This document shows positions 27,701 through 36,348 of a stretch of 64,000 nt of DNA, piece by piece. The DNA comes from Faucicola sp902506215 (GTDB lineage: Bacteria; Pseudomonadota; Gammaproteobacteria; Pseudomonadales; Moraxellaceae): positions 682,001-746,000 of the forward strand of contig CP069437.1 of NCBI GenBank assembly GCA_016888885.1. Direction: 5' to 3'. The position numbers and the translations under genes were made by a program. A model generated the notes under the pieces. It was not told where the DNA came from. It was given only the letters and a program-made list of their open reading frames with translations, and made no database searches. Within the stretch, counting starts at the first letter, position 1. Every line of letters starts with the position of its first letter.

Positions 27701-28654
27701 GATTTCACCGCAACACGAACATCGCTGGGTCGTGTATCTCTCATTCACGATTTCAAAACGGCAACCTGCGTTCTCGCACTTATAGGTCAGTTGTCGTTTC
27801 AGTTCAAACCAGCCTGCATCGTAAACCGATTTGGCGAGTTTGCCTTTTTTACTATTAAATTGATTACTCTGAATATCACCGACCACGATTAGGGCATTGT
27901 CTTTGACTAATTGGGTGGTGAATTTGTGTATCAGGTCTTGGCGTGTATGTTTGATTTTGGCATGAATCGCTTTGACACGTTGTTTGTTTTTAGCTCGTTG
28001 AGCAATGGCTAAATCTTTGGCATAGTTGAGCGTTTGCTTGATGGTGAGTTTGTCACCGCTTGAGGTAGTGGCACTGTCTTTAAGTCCTAAGTCAATGCCT
28101 ACGCTACCCGTTCCGCATTGTGTCTTGGGGTAGTCTTTGACGGTGATACAGGCATACCAACGGTTACGGCTGTCTTGGACAATTTCCAGCGTGTTGATTT
28201 GATATAGGCTAAGGTTGTAGCTGTCCCATAGGTCGATGATTAGCTTTTGCCCTTTGGCTAAACTAAGCTGTAAGGTGGATTTTAAGCCTTTTTTACCTGT
28301 TTGGTGTGTGGCGATGTGTTTGATGGCAGATTGTTTAAACGGTAGCCAGCCTAATGATTTACGTTTTGAATTTGGGTTGTTGGTTCGCCAGTTTAGTTTG
28401 GCTTTTTTGAATTGGCGACGCGATTTGGCGTGGGTTTCATTGATGGCTTGGATAGTCTGACTGTGTAAGCCTAGCAGTTCACCACTACCTTTGGTATATT
28501 CGTTTAAATCATACGCACTAAAGAATTTGCCAGTACGCTTAAGATGCTCGTAGCTTAACGCATTGACATAGTTCCATACGAAATTAACCAAACCACTTAG
28601 GCGGTTAAGCTTTGCTGTGTGTTTATCTCGTATGCGTAGCTTGAGTGTTTTCAT
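27548..28654 (-). CDS. tnpB: TnpB-type RNA-guided nuclease (IS605 OrfB family)
   Basis: 368 residues from the ATG at 28654 (MKTLKLRIRDKHT); the upstream in-frame ATG at 28714 lies in the element's left end and is not family-like. An N-terminal helix-turn-helix and WED-like region leads to the RuvC domain: first Asp in GSVGIDLGLKD (Asp188) and last Asp in WHDRDINASRN (Asp346). The C4 zinc finger is Cys312, Cys315, Cys336 and Cys339. At the RuvC-II position usually written VVEDL the sequence is IVVGDIQ, so the canonical glutamate is missing; a Glu at 305 (VNERYTTQ) may replace it. TnpB uses an omega RNA to cut target DNA. Confidence 0.93.
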   Translation of the reverse strand: MKTLKLRIRDKHTAKLNRLSGLVNFVWNYVNALSYEHLKRTGKFFSAYDLNEYTKGSGELLGLHSQTIQAINETHAKSRRQFKKAKLNWRTNNPNSKRKSLGWLPFKQSAIKHIATHQTGKKGLKSTLQLSLAKGQKLIIDLWDSYNLSLYQINTLEIVQDSRNRWYACITVKDYPKTQCGTGSVGIDLGLKDSATTSSGDKLTIKQTLNYAKDLAIAQRAKNKQRVKAIHAKIKHTRQDLIHKFTTQLVKDNALIVVGDIQSNQFNSKKGKLAKSVYDAGWFELKRQLTYKCENAGCRFEIVNERYTTQRCSCCGEITTSSPKGRKSLGIREWICASCGTWHDRDINASRNILAVGLDRLVEGIPLL

Positions 28655-28710
28655 GCAAATTATTTTAGCAAAATTTATGCAAGCGTTATAGTGTACAAGT
28701 TGCCTTATAT

Positions 28711-28730
28711 CCACCGCCTAAAGTCGGTGG
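28711..28730 (-). repeat. Left-end hairpin of the tnpB element
   Basis: CCACCG / CGGTGG arms with loop CCTAAAGT, positioned at the 5' end of tnpB as in IS200/IS605 left ends. Confidence 0.8.
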
Positions 28731-28734
28731 TTTT

Positions 28735-29121
28735 ACGGCAACGGCTGATAAAGCTATAGCGTTCTTTAGAATTATGCTCAACTTGTACCATGTGCGGTAC
28801 GTTGGCTTTTTTTCCTGCCGCTCTACCTATGATATGCTCTGGAAAACCATGCGCCACCAAAATATCAGGCTGCCACTCTTTGATGATTTGTTGAAGCTGT
28901 TTGCTCGTTGCAAAGTGAGGACTATTGATAACTAATTGATAGTTAATGCCTTTTTTCTCAAGGCTGGCTAATTTTTCTGACGTAGTCGTCTTTTTTTGGC
29001 GAAGCACCAATAAGCTTTCGATATCTGAGTAGGCTTGGTGACCCGTTATAATATCCACCGCCACACTGGTTGCGCCCGAAAAACCACCTGTTACAAAATG
29101 CAAAACCCTGATTTTCTTCAT
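28735..29121 (-). pseudogene. N-terminal part of a GT4 glycosyltransferase, split by a tnpB element
   Basis: 129 residues of the gene's own sequence, starting at the ATG at 29121; read-through into the element would add about nine residues before a stop at 28705. The start MKKIRVLHFVTGGFSGATSV and the later LVAHGFPEHIIGRAAGKK fit the N-terminal GT-B domain. Interrupted after SRCR, in frame with the C-terminal part at 26813-27529. The protein is almost surely non-functional unless the element excises. It follows the glycosyltransferase at 29129-29962 by 7 bases, so the two genes form an operon. Confidence 0.88.
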
Positions 29122-29128
29122 GACACTT

Positions 29129-29962
29129 TTACTCGCGCCAAGCTTCTTCGACCCATTTACTCGGTAGAATAAAATAACGAAGATGGCGTAACGGTTTTTT
29201 CTTGGCTTCAGGGGACGTTTTTAGCATATTAAGATACGCTTTCATGTCACTGGGATAATCTGGATGATATTTGCCGGCAATGGCTTCAGGTGGATTTAAC
29301 TCACCCCCAGCAAAAATCACTATTTTAGTACCTACGGGTTTTTTGGGAGGCAAGACATAATTTAATGGAAAATTACGGCGGCATTGATAGCGAAAATGTT
29401 TGACCCACCCTTTTGGGTAAAAAAACGCACCATTTGGCGCATTTTTTGTGACAAAACGCTGTTCATAACGGTATTTTTCAATGGTCGCCATTTGGTTGGT
29501 TGAAAACTGCTGTTGTAATGGATATAAACACCCTACCCGAAAGCGAAATAGTGAGGTTTGACCCAATTTCTCTAGTGGATTGGTAATATTGCGAGTCATC
29601 ACTACTTGTTGTTCTGGTAGATAGTCAAAAAAGCCATCAATGTTGTCCACAATGACCAAATCTAAATCCATAAACAACACATTGCCGCTCAAATCACCCA
29701 GCTGCTTGCTCCAAAGGCGTGATTTTCCCCACTGCCCTGACGTACCCACAGGAATAGTATAATCAATGATGGGTAGTGGTTGGCATTCAACTTCAGCTCT
29801 TATACCCTTTGAATCATCGGTAAAGCAGACAAAGCGAAATGGCGGGGTAATATTGCGGCTTACCATTCCATACAGCTTATTCACGTATTCTGCACCAAAC
29901 TTTTTGCCCCATTTGATACAAATAATTTGTTTAAGCGGGGTGGTTGCACTCGATGTTGTCAT
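29129..29962 (-). CDS. Glycosyltransferase-like protein (DxD type), paralogue of 23124-23906
   Basis: About 277 residues. I start at the ATG at 29962, which has GGAAG 4 bases upstream; an in-frame TTG at 29992 is the alternative. Shared features with its paralogue are IICIKWGKKFGAEYVNKLYG, FVCFTDDSKG, LFMDLDLVIVDNIDGFF (DLD) and KIVIFAGGELNPPEAIAGK. Longer C-terminus than the paralogue. The two copies, on opposite strands at both ends of the locus, look like an old duplication. First gene of the minus-strand glycan operon; the terminator between it and ilvE is at 29992-30035. Confidence 0.77.
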   Translation of the reverse strand: MTTSSATTPLKQIICIKWGKKFGAEYVNKLYGMVSRNITPPFRFVCFTDDSKGIRAEVECQPLPIIDYTIPVGTSGQWGKSRLWSKQLGDLSGNVLFMDLDLVIVDNIDGFFDYLPEQQVVMTRNITNPLEKLGQTSLFRFRVGCLYPLQQQFSTNQMATIEKYRYEQRFVTKNAPNGAFFYPKGWVKHFRYQCRRNFPLNYVLPPKKPVGTKIVIFAGGELNPPEAIAGKYHPDYPSDMKAYLNMLKTSPEAKKKPLRHLRYFILPSKWVEEAWRE

Positions 29963-29991
29963 GTCACTTCCAAAGTACCGATAATTCTTCA

Positions 29992-30035
29992 AAAAATAAG
30001 GATAGTCATTTTAACATAACTATCCTTTTATTTTC
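29992..30035. terminator. Bidirectional terminator between the glycan operon and ilvE
   Basis: Long hairpin with arms AAGGATAGT / ACTATCCTT, extended by A- and T-rich flanks on both sides. It mainly ends ilvE on the minus strand. Confidence 0.8.
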
Positions 30036-30074
30036 ACTTATCTACTTATTTTCACGTAGCTACAATTTTACCGA

Positions 30075-31019
30075 TTATTCATCCACGTAGCTGAGCCAAT
30101 GCGCGTATTTATCATTTTTGCCTTGCACCACATCAAAAAATAAACTTTGCAGTTTTTCGGTGATTTCACCACGCGCGCCGCAGCCAATGACATGGTCATC
30201 ATATTCACGAATTGGGGTAATCTCAGCAGCAGTACCTGTCATAAAGATTTCGTCCGCGATATAAAACTCATCACGGGTGATTCTACGCTCATGCACTTTG
30301 ATGCCCAAGTCCTGTGCAAACTGTATCACCGTACGACGGGTAATGCCGTCCAATGCACCCCCTGACAAATCTGGGGTATGAAGCTCACCGTCTTTGACCA
30401 AAAATAAGTTTTCCCCTGAGCCTTGACAAACATAGCCTTGGGTATCCATCAATACCGCTTCATCATAGCCATGACGGGTGACTTCTTGGTTTGACATGAT
30501 AGATACTGGGTAGTTGCTGACGGCTTTGGCTTTACACATGGTGACGTTTGGATGGTGATGGGTAAAACTTGAGGTTTTTACACGGATACCTTTTGCCATG
30601 CCTTCTTCACCCAGATAAGCGCCCCAAACCCAAGCGGCTACGATGGTGTGAATGCTATTATCTTTGGCAGCGATACCCAATTTTTCAGAACCGACCCAAA
30701 TCAATGGGCGTAGGTATGCCGATTCAAGGTTATTTTCACGTACCACGGCTTTTTGTGCTTGTAACACTTCTTCATACGAATAGGGGACAGCAAGTTGGAA
30801 AATTTTAGCGGAATTTAGCAGGCGCTGGGTATGGTCTTCTAGACGAAAAATCGCCGTGCGTCCATCATGGGTTTTGTAGGCTCGCACCCCCTCAAATACG
30901 CCCATCCCGTAGTGCAGTGTGTGGGTTAATACGTGGATTTTGGCATCACGCCAGTCTACCATGTTGCCATCCATCCAAATAAAACCATCACGGTCTGCCA
31001 TGCTGGGAATTGTTGCCAT
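30075..31019 (-). CDS. ilvE: Branched-chain amino-acid aminotransferase
   Basis: A 314-residue PLP-dependent class IV aminotransferase that makes valine, leucine and isoleucine from their 2-oxo acids. The start MATIPSMADRDGFIWMDGNM and HTLHYGMGVFEGVRAYKT are typical. The PLP-binding lysine lies in MCKAKAVSNYPVSIM; VCQGSGENLFLVKDG and EIFMTGTAAEITPIRE are standard motifs. Length matches E. coli IlvE (309). Only 66 bases separate it from glnE on the same strand, so both may share a promoter; the interval carries a perfect 21-bp duplication. Confidence 0.96.
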   Translation of the reverse strand: MATIPSMADRDGFIWMDGNMVDWRDAKIHVLTHTLHYGMGVFEGVRAYKTHDGRTAIFRLEDHTQRLLNSAKIFQLAVPYSYEEVLQAQKAVVRENNLESAYLRPLIWVGSEKLGIAAKDNSIHTIVAAWVWGAYLGEEGMAKGIRVKTSSFTHHHPNVTMCKAKAVSNYPVSIMSNQEVTRHGYDEAVLMDTQGYVCQGSGENLFLVKDGELHTPDLSGGALDGITRRTVIQFAQDLGIKVHERRITRDEFYIADEIFMTGTAAEITPIREYDDHVIGCGARGEITEKLQSLFFDVVQGKNDKYAHWLSYVDE

Positions 31020-31030
31020 TGATTACTCCT

Positions 31031-31072
31031 AGTGCTTTGTTTGAAATAAAAAGTGCTTTGTTTGAAATAAAA
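31031..31072. repeat. Perfect 21-bp tandem duplication before ilvE
   Basis: The unit beginning AGTGCTTTGTTTGAAATAAA, ending with one further A, occurs at 31031-31051 and 31052-31072, immediately upstream of the ilvE start. Confidence 0.93.
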
Positions 31073-31085
31073 ATTGATGTTACAT

Positions 31086-33908
31086 TTATTCTGGACGTTG
31101 CCCAATTAGATGATGCCATTGCGCATCAACAAAATTACGCAGCTCATGCCACTGGGCTTCATCTACCAGTATCGGCTGCTCTGCCAAAGCCAACCGATGC
31201 GTCATACTGCGGATGCGAAGATAAGCATGCGTTAGCTGTTGGCATATTTCGGTTTCGATGATACCTGTTTTAGCAAGTGCTTCAAAGATACGCACATTGT
31301 CACTCCAAACTGCCAACGCAGGATAACTATTGGCATACGCCAAGACAGCAAACTGGGCAATAAATTCAATATCAACCAATCCGCCTGCATCTTGTTTCAG
31401 ATGAAATAATCCTTGCTGCTTGGTGTGCGGTTTGCTGCCCAAATGGTCTTGCATCTTATGACGCATGGTGGATACTTCGATACGAACACTATCTTTATCA
31501 CGCGGCAGACACAATACTTCCTTACGAATTTGGTCAAATCGCGTCATCACCCGGTTATCCCCACAAATGGCACGTGCGCGAACCAACGCTTGGTGTTCCC
31601 ACGCCCAAGCTTTGTGCATTTGGTAAAGTTCAAACGCATGGGTAGATACCACCATCATACCTGCTTGACCCGAAGGACGCAGGCGCATGTCAATCTCATA
31701 GACACGGCCATCGCGCGTTTGGGTAGTCAAATAATTCATCAGTTTTTGAGCAAGGCGTGCGGCAAACTTCATACCGCTGATGGGTTTTTCACCGAGCGTC
31801 ATCGCTTCTTCATCAATGTCATGAATAAACACAAGATCAAGATCTGAGCTATAACTCATCTCAAGCCCGCCAAGCTTACCATAACCGATAATCGCAAAGC
31901 CATTATGCGCTTCACTCACAGGCTCGCCTTGGGCATTGACAGGATACCCATGTTTTTTTACCAATTCACCAAATACCCGTTGCAACGCTTTTTCAAGCAC
32001 CACTTCAGCGATAAAGGTGAGTGAATCAGAGACTTTCATCAACGGTCTATCCGCCAACACATCACTCGCCGCCACTGCCAAGACTTGGGTTTTTTTGAAA
32101 AAACGAAAGGCGTTGAGTAGCCCTTCTTCATCATTAGGCTCCACCCGTAACAACTGCTGACGCAGAATGTCACTAAGTTCTGCCTTATCAGGTAAATGAC
32201 GGTATTTTTCACGGATAAATGAATCTAGCAAAACAGGATAACTTACCAATTCGCTCGCAATCCAAGGGCTTGCTGCCAACATGGGAATCAATTTGGCGGC
32301 TGCCGTTGGGTTTTCGGCAAACATGACCAAATAAATTGACCGACGACTTACCGCCTCTAGCAATGTCAACATTCTAGGTAACGCCACATTGATTGCATCT
32401 TCGCTTAAATCGGAATGTAACAACCCATTGATTAGAATCGGATAAGCGGCATTTAAGCGAGTCTTGGCTTCTTCACTGAGTCCTGTGATGAGCTTACTTT
32501 GCCAAAACTGACTTAATTTATCTTTATTGTCAGCACTTAATTTTTGCTCAAGCTCAGATAAATTGTGCTGATGATCCACTTGTAGTTGTTCATCAGACTG
32601 TTGGCGATCACTGACCAGCTCGTCAAAAGGTATTTTTACCATTTGGCGGTATTCATTGAGTTTGGCTAACAATGCTGCCCAATCGGCAAACCCCAATACT
32701 TGGGCAAGCTGATGTCGCTGCATGGCATCTTGAGGTAATCGCTGGGTTTGTTCATCATTGATGGCTTGGATACCATGCTCTAATCTGCGTAAAAAACGAT
32801 AGGCTTGTGCCAATTGCTCATGGGTCACAGCATCGATAAAGCCATGTTTTTCCAGTTGGCTCATCGCTTGTAGGCAGTTTTTTACTCTGATATCACTGAC
32901 ACGCCCGCCATAAATCAACTGAAACGACTGCACAATAAACTCAATATCACGGATACCCCCCGCACCCAGTTTGACATTGTCGGTATCTTGACGTTGCTCG
33001 ACTTGGTTTTGAATCAGCGATTTCATCTCACGTAGTGCGGCAAAGGCACTATAATCAACATAATAACGAAAGACAAACGGCTTGATAAGGGCTTCTAAGC
33101 TATCGCTAAAGGTGACAGGGTTGACGATTCTGGCTTTTAGCCAAGCAAATCGCTCCCACGCCCGTCCATGTTGGGCAAAATATTTTTCCAGTGCCGATAA
33201 ATGAATTGCCAAGTCACTGCCATCGCCCCAAGGACGCAGGCGCATATCAATGCGAAATACAAAACCGTCTTGGGTGTTTTTATCCAGCAGATTGATGATG
33301 CCTTGACCCCATTTGGTAAAAAATTTCTTGTTATCGATGGATTTAGCAGCTTTTGACGCTGGTTGTTTTAACGGGTCAACCACCGTCTCACCTTGCCCCT
33401 GATGGACAAAAATCAAATCGATATCGCTTGATAAGTTGAGCTCTTCTGCCCCCATTTTACCCATGGCGATGATGGCTAAATCATCCTTGTGCGGTTTATT
33501 TTTTTCATCAAAAAAATACGGCTCGCCATAGCGATTGATTAAATCTTGATACACATAGTCTTTGGCAAAGATAAGACAATAATCGGCAAATTTTGATAGC
33601 TCCCATGTCAGCTGCTCTAGGCTAATCAGATTTAAGGCATCTTGCCAAATCCAGCGCATCATCAACAAATTGCGTAGATGACGCAGCCCTCGCATCACGC
33701 TTGCTTCATCCGCCAATTGGTAATCTTCATCCAGCGTATAATCGCGTATTAAATCTTTGATATGTTGGACATCGAGCGTTTGGGTAAGCGGATAGCTTTT
33801 TAAAAAGCTTTGTGCAACGTTTGTTTTAGTCTGCCAATACTGATAGCCAAAATTACTAGCTTGCTGTAATACAGCGATTTGTTCTATCGTCGGTAATAGT
33901 TGCGGCAT
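31086..33908 (-). CDS. glnE: Bifunctional glutamine synthetase adenylyltransferase/deadenylase
   Basis: 940 residues. Two nucleotidyltransferase-fold domains are visible: the N-terminal deadenylylase with IAMGKMGAEELNLSSDIDLI, and the C-terminal adenylyltransferase with YGKLGGLEMSYSSDLDLVF, each followed by a helical region (GAGGIRDIEFIVQ in the first; AGGLVDIEFIAQ in the second). GlnE attaches and removes AMP on Tyr of glutamine synthetase under PII control; its substrate glnA lies in this window at 45962-47371. Size agrees with E. coli GlnE (946). Intact. Confidence 0.96.
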   Translation of the reverse strand: MPQLLPTIEQIAVLQQASNFGYQYWQTKTNVAQSFLKSYPLTQTLDVQHIKDLIRDYTLDEDYQLADEASVMRGLRHLRNLLMMRWIWQDALNLISLEQLTWELSKFADYCLIFAKDYVYQDLINRYGEPYFFDEKNKPHKDDLAIIAMGKMGAEELNLSSDIDLIFVHQGQGETVVDPLKQPASKAAKSIDNKKFFTKWGQGIINLLDKNTQDGFVFRIDMRLRPWGDGSDLAIHLSALEKYFAQHGRAWERFAWLKARIVNPVTFSDSLEALIKPFVFRYYVDYSAFAALREMKSLIQNQVEQRQDTDNVKLGAGGIRDIEFIVQSFQLIYGGRVSDIRVKNCLQAMSQLEKHGFIDAVTHEQLAQAYRFLRRLEHGIQAINDEQTQRLPQDAMQRHQLAQVLGFADWAALLAKLNEYRQMVKIPFDELVSDRQQSDEQLQVDHQHNLSELEQKLSADNKDKLSQFWQSKLITGLSEEAKTRLNAAYPILINGLLHSDLSEDAINVALPRMLTLLEAVSRRSIYLVMFAENPTAAAKLIPMLAASPWIASELVSYPVLLDSFIREKYRHLPDKAELSDILRQQLLRVEPNDEEGLLNAFRFFKKTQVLAVAASDVLADRPLMKVSDSLTFIAEVVLEKALQRVFGELVKKHGYPVNAQGEPVSEAHNGFAIIGYGKLGGLEMSYSSDLDLVFIHDIDEEAMTLGEKPISGMKFAARLAQKLMNYLTTQTRDGRVYEIDMRLRPSGQAGMMVVSTHAFELYQMHKAWAWEHQALVRARAICGDNRVMTRFDQIRKEVLCLPRDKDSVRIEVSTMRHKMQDHLGSKPHTKQQGLFHLKQDAGGLVDIEFIAQFAVLAYANSYPALAVWSDNVRIFEALAKTGIIETEICQQLTHAYLRIRSMTHRLALAEQPILVDEAQWHELRNFVDAQWHHLIGQRPE

Positions 33909-34528
33909 TTTAATTTCCGTGTGGCAAATAAATAAACAGACTAAATAAACAGACCCACCTCATCGTGGTATATATATTACTAAGCATTCACACTTGCGTG
34001 TTGATACAATCAATCTTGTACAATCAATCTTGTCCAATCAATCTTGTCCAATCAATCTTGTCCAATCAGTTTGTACAACCAAGCCAAGTTTGTACCATCA
34101 AGCAAGAGATTTAGCAAATAGCTTTGATTAAATGCGGTTGATACAGGGTATTTTGCTCAACCTTACATTGCTTAAAGTTATCCTTATAGCCTAGCACAAA
34201 CCGCTATTGTTGCAAATTTTTTTAGCACACAAACCTATAAATACTCGTTTGTGCGTAGCAAAATGTTTGTAATAAAAATAAAAACGTAAAAAATATTGGT
34301 AGTTATCAAATTTTCATATATGATGAAAAAAACAAGGAAGTAAAAGTCAATAAATTTATGTGAATATTGGGTCTATAGATTTTTTGTGACCCTGATATCA
34401 ATCACGTGTGACTGATTTTTTAGCCGCATGTGCATGTAAAAAAACCAACACATTTATTTTATAAACTATCCAAATCATTGATTTTTTTATCACAACCAAC
34501 AATCACAACCAACAAGGAGCGTACTGTG
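33909..34528. other. 620-base intergenic region with tandem repeats
   Basis: No gene is seen between glnE (minus) and phaB (plus). It holds the 14-bp array at 34007-34076, a smaller duplication AATAAACAGAC (about 33935-33955) and AT-rich sequence, with T-rich runs at 34205-34230 and 34440-34495. Promoters of both genes must lie here, but none stands out. Confidence 0.7.
34007..34076. repeat. Five 14-bp tandem units
   Basis: Units CAATCAATCTTGTA, three of CAATCAATCTTGTC, and a degenerate CAATCAGTTTGTAC, in one unbroken array of 70 bases. It lies about 450 bases before the phaB start. Confidence 0.93.
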
Positions 34529-35302
34529 ATGACAACGGACAACCCAACTGCAAATAAAAAAATTGCCCTGGTAACAGGTGCGCTAGGTGGTATTGGCACG
34601 GCTATTTGTCATGCGCTAATCCAAGCTGGCTATCACATCATTGCAACCTACACCCCTAAAGCTGACAGCACAGTCAACCGCGGCGAAGCTTGGTTAAAAG
34701 AAGAAGGCATGAATGCCAGCGATTTCACCTTTGTTGAAACCAATCTCACCGACCATGAAGCCGCCACCAAAGCCATTCTTGATGCAATTGAAAAAGCAGG
34801 TCACATTGATGTGTTGGTAAATAACGCAGGTATCACCCGTGATACGACTTTCAAAAAAATGACTTATGAGCAATGGTCAGAGGTGATTGATACCAACTTA
34901 AAATCACTATTCACGGTCACCCAACCCGTTTTTAACAAAATGCTTGAGCAAAAATCTGGGCGTATTGTGAGTATTAGCTCAATTAATGGCTTAAAAGGTC
35001 AGTTTGGGCAAACCAACTACTCAGCCACCAAGGCAGGTATCATCGGCTTTAGTAAAGCGTTGGCACAAGAAGGCGCTAAATCTGGGGTGACCGTTAACGT
35101 GGTGGCACCGGGTTATACGGGTACTAAAATGGTGATGGCGGTGCCGGAAAAAGTGATGGAAAGCATCAAAGCAGGCATCCCAATGGGTCGTCTCGCCCAA
35201 CCGGAAGAGATTGCCGCTGCCGTGGTGTATTTGGTCAGCGATGGCGCGGCTTATATCACAGGTGAGACCATCAATATAAATGGCGGTCAATACATGCACT
35301 AA
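34529..35302 (+). CDS. phaB: Acetoacetyl-CoA reductase (PhaB type, SDR family)
   Basis: 257 residues from the ATG at 34529 (MTTDNPTANKK); AAGGAG lies 9 bases upstream, and an in-frame GTG at 34526 is also possible. A Rossmann NAD(P) site TGALGGIGTAI is near the N-terminus. Catalytic Ser-Tyr-Lys residues are in SSINGLKGQFGQTNYSATKA. The tail GYTGTKMVMAVPEKVM and ITGETININGGQYMH are PhaB-like. It reduces acetoacetyl-CoA with NADPH to (R)-3-hydroxybutyryl-CoA for polyhydroxybutyrate. No phaC or phaA is adjacent; a role as FabG homologue cannot be fully ruled out. Confidence 0.87.
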   Translation: MTTDNPTANKKIALVTGALGGIGTAICHALIQAGYHIIATYTPKADSTVNRGEAWLKEEGMNASDFTFVETNLTDHEAATKAILDAIEKAGHIDVLVNNAGITRDTTFKKMTYEQWSEVIDTNLKSLFTVTQPVFNKMLEQKSGRIVSISSINGLKGQFGQTNYSATKAGIIGFSKALAQEGAKSGVTVNVVAPGYTGTKMVMAVPEKVMESIKAGIPMGRLAQPEEIAAAVVYLVSDGAAYITGETININGGQYMH

Positions 35303-35357
35303 TGAGCTTGCCATCAAGCTTGCCATTATCAGTTATAAACTAAATCGGTTATAAACT

Positions 35358-35392
35358 AAAAAAGACCAGTCATCGTGACTTGGTCTTTTTTG
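35358..35392 (+). terminator. Rho-independent terminator after phaB
   Basis: A-run, arms AGACCAGTCA / TGACTTGGTCT (one bulge), then TTTTT. Convergent to rpiA and possibly shared. Confidence 0.85.
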
Positions 35393-35434
35393 TTGTGTGA
35401 CAACATTGCTGATAACCATTAACTTGCTAGTAAC

Positions 35435-36124
35435 TTAGTTGGCTGTTAATTTTTTTACGCCATCTGCCGTTGCCATCAGTAAGATATCAGCGTGCTGTGC
35501 GCTAAATAACCCATTACATACCACTCCTACGATATTGTTTAACTTTGCTTCAAACGCTGCTACCTTCTCACTGTCCAAGCCAATATCTAAGCCATAGACA
35601 TCCAAAATCAAATTGCCATAATCGGTGACAAATCCTTCACGGTAGACCGGCTCACCGCCAAGCTGTACTAACTCACGTGCCACATACGAGCGCGCTTGCG
35701 GCAACACTTCAATCGGTAGTGGAAAGCCAACGCCTAATTGCTGTACCCATTTACTCTCATCAACCATGCAAATAAACTGCTTAGATGCCGCGGCAACAAT
35801 TTTTTCACGGGTTAAAGCGCCGCCACCGCCTTTGACTAGCTGTAAGTGCTCGTTTACTTCATCGGCACCATCAATATACAAATCTAACTCGCCGGTGAAG
35901 TTTAAATCCATCACCTCAATACCGAGGGCTTTGAGCTTATCTTCGGTGACCTTTGAGCTTGCCACAGCGCCCTTTAGGTTAACTTTTGGCAATAATTCAA
36001 TGAGGCAGTTGACGGTACTGCCCGTCCCCACGCCCAAAATCATGCCTGATTCGATATATTTTAACGCGTCTGCTGCCACGGCTTGTTTTTGTTGTTGTTG
36101 CGTGCTTGCATTCATCGTACTCAT
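35435..36124 (-). CDS. rpiA: Ribose-5-phosphate isomerase A
   Basis: 229 residues. It interconverts ribose 5-phosphate and ribulose 5-phosphate in the non-oxidative pentose phosphate pathway. The phosphate-binding GVGTGSTVNCLIELLP, ASSKVTEDKLKALGI, YIDGADEVNEHLQLVKGGGGALTREK (the last shown here only as IDGADEV and GGGGALTREK) and KQFICMVDESK are all characteristic. E. coli RpiA has 219 residues. An N-terminal Gln-rich extension (STQQQQKQAVAADALKY) is normal. Divergent to ilvA. Confidence 0.96.
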   Translation of the reverse strand: MSTMNASTQQQQKQAVAADALKYIESGMILGVGTGSTVNCLIELLPKVNLKGAVASSKVTEDKLKALGIEVMDLNFTGELDLYIDGADEVNEHLQLVKGGGGALTREKIVAAASKQFICMVDESKWVQQLGVGFPLPIEVLPQARSYVARELVQLGGEPVYREGFVTDYGNLILDVYGLDIGLDSEKVAAFEAKLNNIVGVVCNGLFSAQHADILLMATADGVKKLTAN

Positions 36125-36348
36125 AGACCCAGCCTTGTTAGGAATTTATCAAAAAAACAGATAGAAAACTTAATGCTATCAATTACCCAACTTATTTTAC
36201 CGTAAAAGCACTTGCAAGCTAAACCCTAAAGTCCTAATCTAATCACTTATTTTTTACTTCTCTAACGATTTGCTTTGTTTTGGTTATGAAAGCACATAGA
36301 GGGTAAAAATAAATCTTCAAACGTATTTTTCAAACTTAGGTCATTATT

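Larger units (their letters stand above)
27530..28734 (-). mobile_element. IS200/IS605-type tnpB element without tnpA, inserted in GT4 gene
   Basis: About 1205 bp with no target duplication, as expected for this family. The left end (coding-strand 5') carries a hairpin at 28711-28730 and the right end a perfect hairpin at 27541-27560. Only tnpB is present; movement would need TnpA in trans. The boundaries were set by the point where the interrupted GT4 frame resumes in phase; a one- or two-base shift is possible, as the CGT/CG-C codon choice leaves it ambiguous. Right end reads AGGAAGTCAA, typical of the family. Confidence 0.85.
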
